A stretch of DNA of 64,000 bases from JASLDZ01 sp964244065. Lineage in GTDB: Bacteria > Pseudomonadota > Alphaproteobacteria > Caulobacterales > Caulobacteraceae. The notes under the pieces are model-generated. The model had not been told where the DNA came from. It worked only from the letters and a program-made list of their open reading frames with translations, and did not search any database. The stretch spans positions 186,001-250,000 of the forward strand of contig CAXTHH010000002.1 of the NCBI GenBank assembly GCA_964244065.1, in the 5' to 3' direction. Position numbers and translations under genes: made by a program. Below are positions 43,631-52,896 of the stretch, piece after piece. Every line of letters starts with the position of its first letter. Within the stretch, counting starts at the first letter, position 1.

Positions 43631-44353
43631 ATGAGCGCCGCGCCCGAGATCTCCGTCGTCGTGCCCGTCCACGACGAGGAGGGCGCCGCCGTGCCCCTGG
43701 CGCGGGAGATCGCCGCCGCCTTCGCGGGCCGGGCGTACGAGATGCTGTTCGTCGATGACGCCAGCCGGGACGGCACGCGCGGCGCGCTCCTGGCCGCCCG
43801 GTCGGAGCTGCCCGCCCTGCGCGTGCTCGCCCATCGCATCAACGCGGGGCAGAGCCGGGCGGTGCGCACGGGGGTGGCCGCGGCGCGGGCGGCGGTGGTC
43901 GTGACCCTGGACGGCGACGGGCAGAACGACCCGGCCGACGCCCCCGCCCTGGTCGCCGCGCTGCTGGCCGACCCGTCGCTGGGCCTGGTGGGCGGCCGCC
44001 GCGCCAGGCGGCGGGACAGCTGGAGCAAGCGCTGGGCGTCGCGCATCGCCAACCGCGTGCGGCGGCGCCTGCTGGACGACGACGCCGACGACACGGGCTG
44101 CGGGCTCAAGGCGTTCCGCCGCGACGCCTTCCTGGCGCTCCCCTACTTCGACCACATGCACCGCTACCTGCCGGCGCTGATGAAGCGCGAGGGGTGGGGC
44201 GTGGCCTTCGCCGACGTGGGGCACCGGCCGCGGACCACGGGGCGCTCCAAGTACACCAACCTCGGCCGGCTGGCGGACGCGGCCGCCGACCTGTTCGGCG
44301 TGCTGTGGCTGCGCGCCCGCGCCCGCCGGGCCGAAGGGTCGGACGAGCTCTGA
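43631..44353 (+). CDS. Glycosyltransferase family 2, dolichol/polyprenyl-phosphate sugar transferase-like
   Basis: A 240-residue GT2 of the DPM1/ArnC-type group: ISVVVPVHDEEGAAVPL (first strand), YEMLFVDDASRDGT (~36-49), INAGQSRAVRTGVAAARA, VVVTLDGDGQNDPADAP (DxD-type DGDGQ), TGCGLKAFRRDAFL, and the C-terminal HRPRTTGRSKYTNLGRL. It lacks C-terminal membrane helices, so it should make polyprenyl-phosphate-sugar at the inner leaflet. It lies divergently, 70 bases from the ArnT-like gene, consistent with a donor-synthase and transferase pair. Confidence 0.88.
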   Translation: MSAAPEISVVVPVHDEEGAAVPLAREIAAAFAGRAYEMLFVDDASRDGTRGALLAARSELPALRVLAHRINAGQSRAVRTGVAAARAAVVVTLDGDGQNDPADAPALVAALLADPSLGLVGGRRARRRDSWSKRWASRIANRVRRRLLDDDADDTGCGLKAFRRDAFLALPYFDHMHRYLPALMKREGWGVAFADVGHRPRTTGRSKYTNLGRLADAAADLFGVLWLRARARRAEGSDEL

Positions 44354-44652
44354 GCGCCGCGGGGAATCCGGCGAGCGGGGGGCCGACTTGTGGCGTCCGG
44401 GCCACAGTCCGTCCGGTGCGCGCCGACGACAAGGAAACGCAAAGGCTTTCGCGTGTTGATCGGCCCATAAGGGTCTGGCGAAGCGTCGGGGTCCCGGCAG
44501 GCGCAACCTGATCTCTCCGTCGGCGAAGGCCGGCGGAATTTTGTCGGGGATGTGGCGCCCACGGTACTGTCGCGGTTCGTCGCGCTTTGATAGACGTGTT
44601 TCCAGGCCGAGATTTCGGCGACGGTTAAAGGGCGGAAAGAGGGCTCTTGAAG

Positions 44653-45879
44653 ATGAAACTCCACTTGATGGCGGGGGCCTCGCTCCTTGCGGCGCTGGTC
44701 GCCTCGGGCGCGCAAGCCGCGCAGCCCAACGGCTTCTACGGCGCGCTGGACCTCGGCGCGCACGAGATCACGGCCGGCGGCATCCACACGCGTTCGGCGA
44801 ACAACGATTCGACCGGCAATCCGTACGGCTACAAGTTCTCGATCGACGACCCGACCTGGGCCGGCTTCGCCCGCCTGGGCTATCAGCTGACGCCGCACTG
44901 GCGCGTCGAGCTGGAGGGCGGCTATCGGCAGGGCGACCTGCAGCGCGTGGCCGGCGCCCCGACCCGCGCCCAGCCCAACGCCATCTGCGCCGCCGGCGTG
45001 ATCCGCACCGCCGCCGCCCCCGCCTGCGGCAGCCCCAACGGCCACATCGACGAGTACTCGGTGATGGGGAACATCCTCTACCAGTTCCTGCCGGACAGCC
45101 GGATCGACCCCTTCCTGGGCGTCGGCATCGGCGTGAGCCGGGTGGACTCCGAAGTGTTCGGCCAGTTCAGCGGCGTTCCGGGCGCGATCACCGCGGCCAA
45201 CCCCGCCTTCCAGAACCTGACCATCAGCGACGAAGACACCGCCTTCGCCTACCAGGCGATCGCCGGCGTGGCCTATCACGCCACCGAGCGCCTGTCGGTC
45301 GACCTGACCTACCGCTTCCTGGGCACGGCGGACCACCGCTTCGCGTCCGTGGGCTCGGCGGCCATCCAGCCCGGCAGCTTCCGCGGCCACTACAACGACC
45401 AGTCGCTGACGATCGGCGTGCGCTACAACTTCGGCCCGATCGCCGCGCCGCCGCCCCCGCCCCCGCCGCCTCCCCCGCCGCCGCCTCCCCCGCCGCCCCC
45501 GCCTGCGGTCCAGCCTCCGCCGCCCCCGCCGGCTCCGGAAGCGCGCGAGTTCGTGGTGTACTTCCCGTTCGACCAGTCGATCCTCACGACCGACGCGCAG
45601 GCGGTGGTCCAGGCGGCCGCCGACTACGCCAAGGGCGGCAGCGCCACGCGCATCGTGGTGGTGGGTCACACCGACACCTCGGGCTCGACGGCCTACAACG
45701 TCCGCCTGTCGGAGCGCCGCGGCCGCACGGTCGCCGACGCCCTGGTCGGCCTGGGCGTGCAGCAGTCCGTCCTGTCCGTCGACTGGAAGGGCGAGAGCGC
45801 CCCGGCGGTCTCGACCGGCGATGGGGTGAAGGAGCCCCTGAACCGTCGCGCCACCATCAACATCAACTTCGGCGGCTGA
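44653..45879 (+). CDS. OmpA-family outer-membrane protein
   Basis: A 408-residue precursor with signal peptide MKLHLMAGASLLAALVASGAQA in the ATG-44653 form. It has an eight-stranded beta-barrel region (~25-265; strands such as GFYGALDLGAHE, VELEGGYRQG, SLTIGVRYNFGP) and a long polyproline linker (~268-300). The C-terminal OmpA peptidoglycan-binding domain (~302-408) contains VVVGHTDTSGSTAYNVRLSERRGRTV and LNRRATI. The barrel sits in the outer membrane and the C-terminus grips peptidoglycan. The ~300-base spacer upstream holds no other gene; a terminator follows. Confidence 0.93.
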   Translation: MKLHLMAGASLLAALVASGAQAAQPNGFYGALDLGAHEITAGGIHTRSANNDSTGNPYGYKFSIDDPTWAGFARLGYQLTPHWRVELEGGYRQGDLQRVAGAPTRAQPNAICAAGVIRTAAAPACGSPNGHIDEYSVMGNILYQFLPDSRIDPFLGVGIGVSRVDSEVFGQFSGVPGAITAANPAFQNLTISDEDTAFAYQAIAGVAYHATERLSVDLTYRFLGTADHRFASVGSAAIQPGSFRGHYNDQSLTIGVRYNFGPIAAPPPPPPPPPPPPPPPPPPPAVQPPPPPPAPEAREFVVYFPFDQSILTTDAQAVVQAAADYAKGGSATRIVVVGHTDTSGSTAYNVRLSERRGRTVADALVGLGVQQSVLSVDWKGESAPAVSTGDGVKEPLNRRATININFGG

Positions 45880-45935
45880 TCCCGCCGGAGGGGCGCCTCG
45901 GCCTTCGGGCCGGGGTCCCGATGGACTTCTGCGGA

Positions 45936-45961
45936 AGCCCGGCCTCACGGCCGGGCTTTCT
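45936..45961 (+). terminator. Rho-independent terminator after the OmpA-family gene
   Basis: A perfect 9-bp stem AGCCCGGCC/GGCCGGGCT with a 4-base loop, followed by TTCT, 57 bases after the stop codon. Confidence 0.8.
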
Positions 45962-46033
45962 GCGTTCCAGCCCCGGGCGTGGTGCGGCGCCTCGCCGCTT
46001 GGCGACGCGGCCGCGCGGGCCCATCTGGCGGGC

Positions 46034-46639
46034 ATGACCCGGATCCCCGCCCGCCTCGCCGGCCTCGTTCCCACCGCGCTGCTGGCCCTGGCCGCCGTTC
46101 CCGCCCTCGCCGCGCCCCGGCTGGAGACCGCCGTGTTCGCCGGCGGCTGCTTCTGGACGATGGAGTCCAAGATGGAGCACATCCCCGGCGTGGTCGGCGC
46201 GGAGAGCGGCTACACCGGCGGCCGCACGGCCCGGCCCTCCTACGACGACGTGAACACCGAGACGACCGGCCACCTGGAGGCGGTGCGCGTCACCTACGAC
46301 CCGGCCAGGATCAGCTACCGCCAGCTGGTGGACCGCTACTGGCGCACCATCGACCCCACGCAGACCGACGGACAGGCCTGCGACCGGGCGCCCTCCTACC
46401 TGTCCGCCATCTTCGTCGCCTCGCCCGAGCAGCGGCGCGCCGCCGAGGCCTCGCGCGCCGCCATCGACACGGGACCGCTGAGAGGCAGGATCTTCACCAA
46501 GATCCGCGACGCGGCCCCCTTCTGGCCGGCCGAGGCCTACCATCAGGACTACGCGGCCCGGCACCCGGTGCAGTACGGCCTCTACGCCCAGGGCTGCGGC
46601 CGCGACCGCGTGCTCAAGGGGGTGTGGGGCGGCCGGTGA
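46034..46639 (+). CDS. msrA: Peptide-methionine (S)-S-oxide reductase MsrA, exported
   Basis: Reduces methionine-S-sulfoxide in proteins. The 201-residue precursor carries an N-terminal signal peptide (LVPTALLALAAVPALA), so the enzyme is periplasmic. The catalytic motif GGCFWTMESKMEHIPGVVGAESGYTGG (~37-63) has the nucleophilic Cys but, instead of the usual GCFWG, reads GCFWT, as in other periplasmic members. EAYHQDYAARHP is the conserved substrate-binding segment. Its 3' end overlaps the convergent GT39 gene by 26 bases. Confidence 0.92.
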   Translation: MTRIPARLAGLVPTALLALAAVPALAAPRLETAVFAGGCFWTMESKMEHIPGVVGAESGYTGGRTARPSYDDVNTETTGHLEAVRVTYDPARISYRQLVDRYWRTIDPTQTDGQACDRAPSYLSAIFVASPEQRRAAEASRAAIDTGPLRGRIFTKIRDAAPFWPAEAYHQDYAARHPVQYGLYAQGCGRDRVLKGVWGGR

Positions 46640-48167
46640 CCGGGTCGCGCGGGCGCGGCGCGAACCCCTCGCCCACGTAGAACAGGAGCGGCCGGTCGCG
46701 CCGCCCGTCCAGCGGCACCCGCACCTCGTGCGCGCCTGACACCGCGCGGAAGTCCGCCCGGCTCTCGTCGCGCCACACGCCGCTGACGAAGGCGACGCGG
46801 CCGCCCTCGGCGGGCCGGAGCGGGGCGGCCGCCTCCGCCTGGTTCTGCGGCCGGTCCTCGTGCACCCACATCCGCAGCGGCGACGCGCCCGGGCGGGTCA
46901 GCCGGTCACGGCCGTAGTAGGCGAAGGCGTTGAACAGGAAGCGGTCGTCCACGGCCAGCGCCGTCACGGCTCCGCCGGCCGCCGCCCGGTCGCACCAGTC
47001 GGCGGCGGCCTCGGCGGCCTCGCGCCAGCCCCGCGCGCGCTTCAGGCTGTTGCCCAGCCCCGCCCCGTCAGCCAGCCCAGGCCACAGCATCACCGCCGAG
47101 AAGCCCGCGGCAACGAGGAGCTGGAGCCCGAGCGAGGCGGCCACCGCCCTGCGCCAGCCCGACCCGCCCGAGGTCGCCAGCCGGGCGGCGAGCAGCGAGC
47201 CCGCCGCGTAGGCCGCCCCCGCCCAGTTGGCGTTGGCGCGGGCCACCAGCGCCTCCACGGTCACGACCGCGATCGCCGGGGCGGTCAGCCACAGCAGCCA
47301 GCGCTCGCGCGGGTCGCGCCCCCGCCAGCCCCAGGCGGCCACGGCCAGGGCGGCGAAGGGCGCGGGGCCGAACACGCCAAGCTGCGACAGCAGGAAGCCC
47401 GCCGGCCGCAGCAGGTCGATCTCGCGCTGCGCCCGCGCCTCGCGCCCGAGGTCGGCGTCGGCGGCGGTGTGCGCCACGGTCTGAAAGCCGTGCAGGACGT
47501 TCCAGGCGAGGTTGGGCCCGAACACCAGCAGGAAGCCCGCCGCCGCCGCCGCCGCCCGCCCGGGCGTCCAGAGCCGCCGCCGGCCCTCGCCGTCCAGCAG
47601 GGCGTGCAGCAACAGGCCGCCGACCGCGTAGAAGGCCGCGTACTTGGACAGCGCCGCCGCCCCCAGCGCCGCCCCCAGCGCCGCGGCGGAGCCCAGGCCG
47701 CCCCCCGTCCACAGCTGCGCCCCGGCCCACAGCGCCAGCGCCAGGCCGGCCAGCAGCGGCGCGTCCGTCGCGACCACCTGCGAGGACAGGGCCACGCCGG
47801 GCATTAAGAGGTAGATCGCCGCGGCCCAGAGCCCGGCCCCCGCGCCGAACAGCCGCCGCCCCGCCGCGAACAGCCCCGCGGCGGCGGCGGCGTGGAGCAG
47901 CGGCGCGGGCAGCCGCACCCACGCCTCGCCGTTCCCGCCGACCGCGGTGGCGGCGCGGATCGCCCAGGCGATCGCCGGCGGCTTGGAATAGTAGCCCCAG
48001 TCGAGCGTGCGCGACCACAGCCAGTACTGCGCCTCGTCCGGGTAGAGCTGCAGCGGCGACAGGAACAGCTGGCCCACCCGCCAGGCGAGCACGCCGCCGA
48101 TCAGCATCGCCGCGAGCGCCCCGGCGCCGCGGTCTGCAACACCCGGCCCCTGTGCCTGCGACGCCAT
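46614..48167 (-). CDS. GT39/PMT_2-type glycosyltransferase, polytopic membrane protein
   Basis: A 517-residue inner-membrane GT-C enzyme. The first periplasmic loop, LSPLQLYPDEAQYWLWSRTLDWGYYSKPPAIAWAI (~36-70), has the family's catalytic Asp-Glu and Lys-Pro signature; about 11-12 membrane segments follow, with a soluble C-terminal domain from ~residue 380. It transfers sugars from polyprenyl-phosphate donors on the periplasmic side; the acceptor is unknown. It resembles the product of the 41827-43560 gene in architecture but is not closely similar in sequence. Confidence 0.88.
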   Translation of the reverse strand: MASQAQGPGVADRGAGALAAMLIGGVLAWRVGQLFLSPLQLYPDEAQYWLWSRTLDWGYYSKPPAIAWAIRAATAVGGNGEAWVRLPAPLLHAAAAAGLFAAGRRLFGAGAGLWAAAIYLLMPGVALSSQVVATDAPLLAGLALALWAGAQLWTGGGLGSAAALGAALGAAALSKYAAFYAVGGLLLHALLDGEGRRRLWTPGRAAAAAAGFLLVFGPNLAWNVLHGFQTVAHTAADADLGREARAQREIDLLRPAGFLLSQLGVFGPAPFAALAVAAWGWRGRDPRERWLLWLTAPAIAVVTVEALVARANANWAGAAYAAGSLLAARLATSGGSGWRRAVAASLGLQLLVAAGFSAVMLWPGLADGAGLGNSLKRARGWREAAEAAADWCDRAAAGGAVTALAVDDRFLFNAFAYYGRDRLTRPGASPLRMWVHEDRPQNQAEAAAPLRPAEGGRVAFVSGVWRDESRADFRAVSGAHEVRVPLDGRRDRPLLFYVGEGFAPRPRDPVTGRPTPP

Positions 48168-48383
48168 GCCCCCTCCCTAACCCGGGGCGTCCCGCGCCGG
48201 GTTACGCGAACGCGGCAAAGGCGGTGCGCCGCCCCCGCTGTGGCGGCGGCGACACGCTCGCGCCCCGCCGATCGGCCGTCATGGAACCTTCACCCAGCAC
48301 GCCCCGCCGTTTGGTAGGAGGCGGGGGGACACGCCACCGGCGTCGCCCACCCGTGCGCCCGCGCGGGTCTGCGAGGGGAAGCC

Positions 48384-51300
48384 ATGACGACGATGAAGAA
48401 GCTCGCGGCGGGCGTAGCCACGACCGCGCTCGCGCTCGCGGTGATGAGCGCCTCGGCCCACGCGCAGGAGACCACCGGCGGCATCAACGGCGCGGTGCGC
48501 GACGGCGGCCGCCCGGTCGCGGGCGCCCAGGTGACGGTGGTCTACACGCCGACCAACCAGACCTTCACGGCGACCACGGACGCCAGCGGCCAGTTCTCCA
48601 TCCGCCAGCTTCCCCCGGGCGGCCCCTACAAGGTGACCACGCAGGACCCGGCCCACCCGGCCCGCGCCACCGAGATCGGCTCCATCGGCCTGGGCTCCCC
48701 CTTCCAGCTGGACGTGGACTACGCCGAGGCCGCCACCTCCTCCACCGACTCGACCGGAGCCGTCTCCGAAGTGGTGGTCACCGCCAGCCGCGCCGCGCCG
48801 CGCCAGGTGCAGACCGGCCCGCGCTCGACCTTCAACGCCACGGACATCGAGACGCTGCCTTCCTTCTCGCGCGACCTGCGCGACGCGGCGCGCCTGAACC
48901 CCTTCGTGCAGATCGACCCCACGAACCAGCAGGCGCTGATCATCGCGGGCACCAACAACCGCTTCAACGCCATCTACGTGGACGGCGTGCGCCAGTCCGA
49001 CGACTTCGGCCTGAACGCCAACGGCTACCCCACCCAGCGCTCGCCGATCTCGGTGGACCTGGTGCAGTCGCTGAACGTCGAGGTCGCCCCGTTCGACGTG
49101 CAGTACGGCGCCTTCCAGGGCGGCGTGCTGAACCTCGTCACCAAGTCGGGCGGCAACGACTTCCACGGCTCGGCCTTCTACGAGTACGACTCGCGCCAGC
49201 TGGGCGCCGGCGAGGAGATCCGCGACCGGCCGGCCATCCTGAACTTCAAGGACAAGCAGTACGGCTTCTTCCTCGGCGGCCCGATCTGGAAGGACCACAT
49301 GTTCTTCCAGTTCGGCTACGAGAAGTACGAGGGCCTGACCACCGTCAGCTACGGCCCGCAGGACGCGGCGGGCGTGACCAACATCGTGCAGGGCGTCACC
49401 AACGCCCAGGTCGGCCGCGTGCAGTCGATCCTGCAGAGCGTCTACGGCTACAACGCGGGCGGCTTCGGCACGACCTCACCGATCGAGTCGGAGAAGTACT
49501 TCGGTAAGTTCACGTGGCAGATCAACAAGGATCACCGCTTCGTGTTCATCGGTCAGTCGACCGAGGACAGCAACTTCAACCAGCCGGCGTCGTCCGCGAC
49601 CTCGCTGGGCCTGTCGTCGACGGCCTACCTGTTCAACCAGCCCCTGCTGTCCTTCTCGGGCTTCCTGTACAGCAACTGGACGCCGAATTTCTCGACCGAG
49701 GTCAGCTACACGCACCGCGACACGGACGGCGTGACCGACAACCTGGGCGCGCCTTTCCCGAACTTCGTCATCTCGCCCAATGGGGTCGCGGGCGCCCTGA
49801 CGGGCACGAACCCCATCATCCGCGTCGGCCAGGACACTTCGCGTCAGGCCAACCTGCTGCTGACCACCAACCAGTCCTTCCGCGCCAAGGGCACCTATTC
49901 CTTCTCGTTCATGGGCAATCACGCGGTGACCGCCGGTTATGAGCGTGAGAACCTGGATGTGTTCAACGTGTTCGTCCAGAACGCGATCGGCACCTACACC
50001 TTCGCCTCCATCGACGACCTGCAGAACCGCCGCGCGATCAACCTGACCTACGCCAACGCGGCGTCGAACAACTCGGACGACGGCGCCGCCTCCTTCACCT
50101 TCGTCACCAACAGCGGCTACATCCAGGACGAGTGGCGTCCCTTCTCCAACCTGACGCTGCGCGCCGGCCTTCGCGCCGAATGGTACGAGTCGGACGACAA
50201 GCCGAAGGAGAACCCGCTGTTCGCCCAGCGCTACGGCTTCTCCAACTCGGCCAACCTGGACGGCAAGGTCGTGATCATGCCGCGGATCGGCTTCAACTAC
50301 CGGCCGTTCTCCAACCTGGTGATCAACGGCGGCCTGGGCCTGTTCTCGGGCGGCAACCCGAACGTCTGGATCTCCAACAACTACTCCAACACCGGCAACC
50401 TGCTGGGCCAGGTGAACTGCACCGCCACCGCGGCGCTGCCGAACGGCAACGTGGCCACCTGCGGCAACGCGCTCTCCACGGTGCAGGGCGTGGCGGTGAA
50501 CCCGACGGTGCAGGCGGCCAACACGGCCTCCGCGAACACGGGCACGGGCATCATCAATGCGCTCGACCCCGACTTCCAGCCGCCGTCGGTGTGGAAGGCG
50601 ACCATCGGCGCCGCCTACACCTTCAACTTCGCCGACTGGGACTGGACGGGCCGCGCCGGCAAGTTCATCGGCAACGACTGGCGCCTGCACGGCGACTTCA
50701 TCTACCAGACGGTGCAGGACGCCGTGGTCTGGCAGGACGTGCAGACGCTGACGAACGTGATCGGCACGGCGCCGGACGGCCGGCCGATCTTCAACCCGAA
50801 CCGCGCCATCCCCGCGACGCGGACCAACACCTACGACATCGTGTTGACCAACACGAACAAGGGGCACGGCGTGCTCGGCGCGGTGGGCGTGGGCAAGAGC
50901 TTCAAGAACGGCTTCGACTTCGACGTCACCTACACCTACACCGACACCAAGGACGTGAACCCCGGCACCAGCTCGGTGGCGCTGTCCAACTACCGCCAGG
51001 TGGCGTTCAGCGATCCGAACAACCCCGGCCTGGCCACGTCGAACTACTCGATCCGCAACTCGATCAAGGGCCAGTTCAACTACGAGCACAAGTTCTTCGG
51101 CGACTTCGCCAGCCGCGTGCGCCTGTACGTGACGCGCCGCTCGGGCTTGCCCTACTCCTTCACGTTCAACAACACGACCAACGCGCCGGGCCAGGGCTCG
51201 AACGACGTGTTCGGCCTGTCGAACGCGGTGTCGAACACGACGCAGCTGTTCTACGTGCCGGCCGCCGACAGCTCGGGCAACGTGACGCTGACCAGCGACC

Positions 51301-51770
51301 CGAAGGTCAGCTACGTCGCAGGCTTCGACATCGCCTCGTTCAACGCCTTCCTCAAGGCGTCGGGCCTGAACCGCTACTCGGGCTCGATCTCGCCGCGCAA
51401 CGAGTTCAACTCGCGCTCGGTGACGCTGGCCGACATCCAGTTCACGCAGGAGATCCCGGCCTTCTTCCCCAGCGGCGCGAAGGGCGAGCTGTACCTTTCG
51501 ATCTTCAACGTCGGCAACCTGCTCAACAACGGCTGGGGCGTCGTCGACCAGATCGGCTTCCCCTACACGGCCACGGTTGTGACGCCGACGATCATCCCAT
51601 GCGCCCAGACCACGGGCTGCGCCCCGGGCCAGGTGAACCAGTACCGCTACGCGCCGGTCGCCAACCGGGCCTCGGGCTTCGGCGTGGTGCCGGGCATCAA
51701 CGTCGGCTCGTCCGGCCAGCCGCCGACCTCGCTGTGGGCGCTGAAGCTGGGCGTGCGCTACAAGTTCTGA
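48384..51770 (+). CDS. TonB-dependent receptor with N-terminal carboxypeptidase-regulatory-like domain (Oar-like)
   Basis: A 1128-residue outer-membrane receptor. Signal peptide KLAAGVATTALALAVMSASAHA; a carboxypeptidase-regulatory-like beta-sandwich (~30-100, TGGINGAVRDGGRPVAGAQVTV); a plug (VVVTASRAAPRQV, then NAIYVDGVRQSDDFGL, ~130-270); and a large 22-strand barrel ending in the aromatic-terminal LKLGVRYKF. This Oar-like class takes up bulky substrates such as peptides or glycans in TonB-dependent fashion. No TonB, ExbB or regulator gene adjoins it. A GAGGGGAAG ribosome binding site precedes the ATG and a strong terminator follows. Substrate unknown. Confidence 0.92.
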   Translation: MTTMKKLAAGVATTALALAVMSASAHAQETTGGINGAVRDGGRPVAGAQVTVVYTPTNQTFTATTDASGQFSIRQLPPGGPYKVTTQDPAHPARATEIGSIGLGSPFQLDVDYAEAATSSTDSTGAVSEVVVTASRAAPRQVQTGPRSTFNATDIETLPSFSRDLRDAARLNPFVQIDPTNQQALIIAGTNNRFNAIYVDGVRQSDDFGLNANGYPTQRSPISVDLVQSLNVEVAPFDVQYGAFQGGVLNLVTKSGGNDFHGSAFYEYDSRQLGAGEEIRDRPAILNFKDKQYGFFLGGPIWKDHMFFQFGYEKYEGLTTVSYGPQDAAGVTNIVQGVTNAQVGRVQSILQSVYGYNAGGFGTTSPIESEKYFGKFTWQINKDHRFVFIGQSTEDSNFNQPASSATSLGLSSTAYLFNQPLLSFSGFLYSNWTPNFSTEVSYTHRDTDGVTDNLGAPFPNFVISPNGVAGALTGTNPIIRVGQDTSRQANLLLTTNQSFRAKGTYSFSFMGNHAVTAGYERENLDVFNVFVQNAIGTYTFASIDDLQNRRAINLTYANAASNNSDDGAASFTFVTNSGYIQDEWRPFSNLTLRAGLRAEWYESDDKPKENPLFAQRYGFSNSANLDGKVVIMPRIGFNYRPFSNLVINGGLGLFSGGNPNVWISNNYSNTGNLLGQVNCTATAALPNGNVATCGNALSTVQGVAVNPTVQAANTASANTGTGIINALDPDFQPPSVWKATIGAAYTFNFADWDWTGRAGKFIGNDWRLHGDFIYQTVQDAVVWQDVQTLTNVIGTAPDGRPIFNPNRAIPATRTNTYDIVLTNTNKGHGVLGAVGVGKSFKNGFDFDVTYTYTDTKDVNPGTSSVALSNYRQVAFSDPNNPGLATSNYSIRNSIKGQFNYEHKFFGDFASRVRLYVTRRSGLPYSFTFNNTTNAPGQGSNDVFGLSNAVSNTTQLFYVPAADSSGNVTLTSDPKVSYVAGFDIASFNAFLKASGLNRYSGSISPRNEFNSRSVTLADIQFTQEIPAFFPSGAKGELYLSIFNVGNLLNNGWGVVDQIGFPYTATVVTPTIIPCAQTTGCAPGQVNQYRYAPVANRASGFGVVPGINVGSSGQPPTSLWALKLGVRYKF

Positions 51771-51798
51771 TCCCTCGGGAGCAGGGCGTCCTATCGGG

Positions 51799-51828
51799 AG
51801 GGCGGCCGGCGCACACCGGCCGCCCTTT
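51799..51828 (+). terminator. Rho-independent terminator after the TonB-dependent receptor
   Basis: A perfect 11-bp stem AGGGCGGCCGG/CCGGCCGCCCT with a 6-base loop, followed by TT, 28 bases after the stop codon. Confidence 0.8.
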
Positions 51829-51885
51829 CGCCTTGCGGGCGCACCCGTTGACGCGCGGGCCGGCCGACCACACCTAGGCGCGCCC

Positions 51886-52896
51886 ATGACCGACGCCCCG
51901 CCCCTCGTTCCCGCCGAATGGAGCCCCCACGGCGCCATGTGGGTCGGCTTCCCCAGCCACGCCGAGCTGTGGGAGGACGACCTCGCCCCCGCGCAGGACG
52001 AGGTGGCCGCGCTCGCCCGCGCCCTGGCCGGCCCCGGCCGCGAGCGCGTGCGCTTGCTGGTGGCGGAGGAGGGCCTGCCCGCCGCCTGCACGCGGCTGGA
52101 GGGCGTCGCCGGCGTGGAGCTGGTGCGCGGCGAGTTCGGGGACGTGTGGCTGCGCGACACCGGCCCGATCTTCCTCAAGCGCGGCGAGGCGGCGGCCGCG
52201 GCCGGCTTCCGCTTCAACGGCTGGGGCGGCAAGTACGTGCTGGAGGGCGACGATGCGGTGGCCGAACAGCTGGCCGCCGCCGCCGGCGCGCCGCTGGAGG
52301 AGCACGGCTTCGTGCTGGAGGGCGGCGCGATCGACCACGACGGCCACGGCGCCGTGCTCACCACCCGCCAGTGCCTGCTCAACCCCAACCGCAACCGCGG
52401 CTGGACCGAGGCCGCCGCCGCCGAGGCGCTGGCCGGGGCGCTCGGGGCGAGGAAGCTGCTGTGGCTGGGCGAGGGCCTGGCCAACGACCACACCGACGGG
52501 CACGTGGACAACCTGGCGCGCTTCGTGGCGCCGGGCGTGGTCGCCTGCCCCGTGGCGGCGGGGGCGGACGATCCCAACGCGGGCGCCTACGCCGCCTGCG
52601 CCCGCGACCTGGCCGCCCTGAAGGACGCGCGCGGCGCGCCGCTCCAGGTGGCGCGCATCCCCTCGCCGGGGCGGATCACGGACGGGGAGGGGCGCGCGGT
52701 CCCCGCCAGCCACATGAACTTCGTGATCGCCAATGGCGCGGTGATCATGCCCACCTACGAGGACCGCTGGAGCGCCCTGGCGCTCGACGCGCTGGCGGCG
52801 CTGTTCCCGGAGCGGGAGACCATCGGCCTGCCGAGCCGCGCCCTGCTCACCGGTGGCGGCTCGTTCCACTGCATCACCCAGCAGGAGCCCCTCTGA
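51886..52896 (+). CDS. aguA: Agmatine deiminase
   Basis: Hydrolyses agmatine to N-carbamoylputrescine and ammonia, the first step of the deiminase route to putrescine. The 336-residue guanidino-modifying enzyme has HGAMWVGFPSHAELWED near the N-terminus, GDVWLRDTGPIF (catalytic Asp, ~85-96), NDHTDGHVDNLARFV (catalytic His and Asp, ~203-217) and the nucleophilic Cys near the C-terminus in LLTGGGSFHCITQQ. Its stop overlaps aguB by one base, so the two steps are co-translated. Confidence 0.93.
   Translation: MTDAPPLVPAEWSPHGAMWVGFPSHAELWEDDLAPAQDEVAALARALAGPGRERVRLLVAEEGLPAACTRLEGVAGVELVRGEFGDVWLRDTGPIFLKRGEAAAAAGFRFNGWGGKYVLEGDDAVAEQLAAAAGAPLEEHGFVLEGGAIDHDGHGAVLTTRQCLLNPNRNRGWTEAAAAEALAGALGARKLLWLGEGLANDHTDGHVDNLARFVAPGVVACPVAAGADDPNAGAYAACARDLAALKDARGAPLQVARIPSPGRITDGEGRAVPASHMNFVIANGAVIMPTYEDRWSALALDALAALFPERETIGLPSRALLTGGGSFHCITQQEPL

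Noticed and set aside
44354..44652. Gene in the 300-base spacer before the OmpA-family gene
   Set aside because: No ORF with a ribosome binding site was found; the region probably holds only the promoter and 5' leader of the porin gene.
45446..45535. Proline-codon repeat tract as a DNA repeat of interest
   Set aside because: It is the in-frame polyproline linker between the barrel and the peptidoglycan-binding domain of the OmpA-family protein, a common feature.
48284..48312. EcfG promoter upstream of the TonB-dependent receptor (GGAAC ... CGTT)
   Set aside because: The spacer is 20 bases, outside the 16-17 required, so the match is likely chance.
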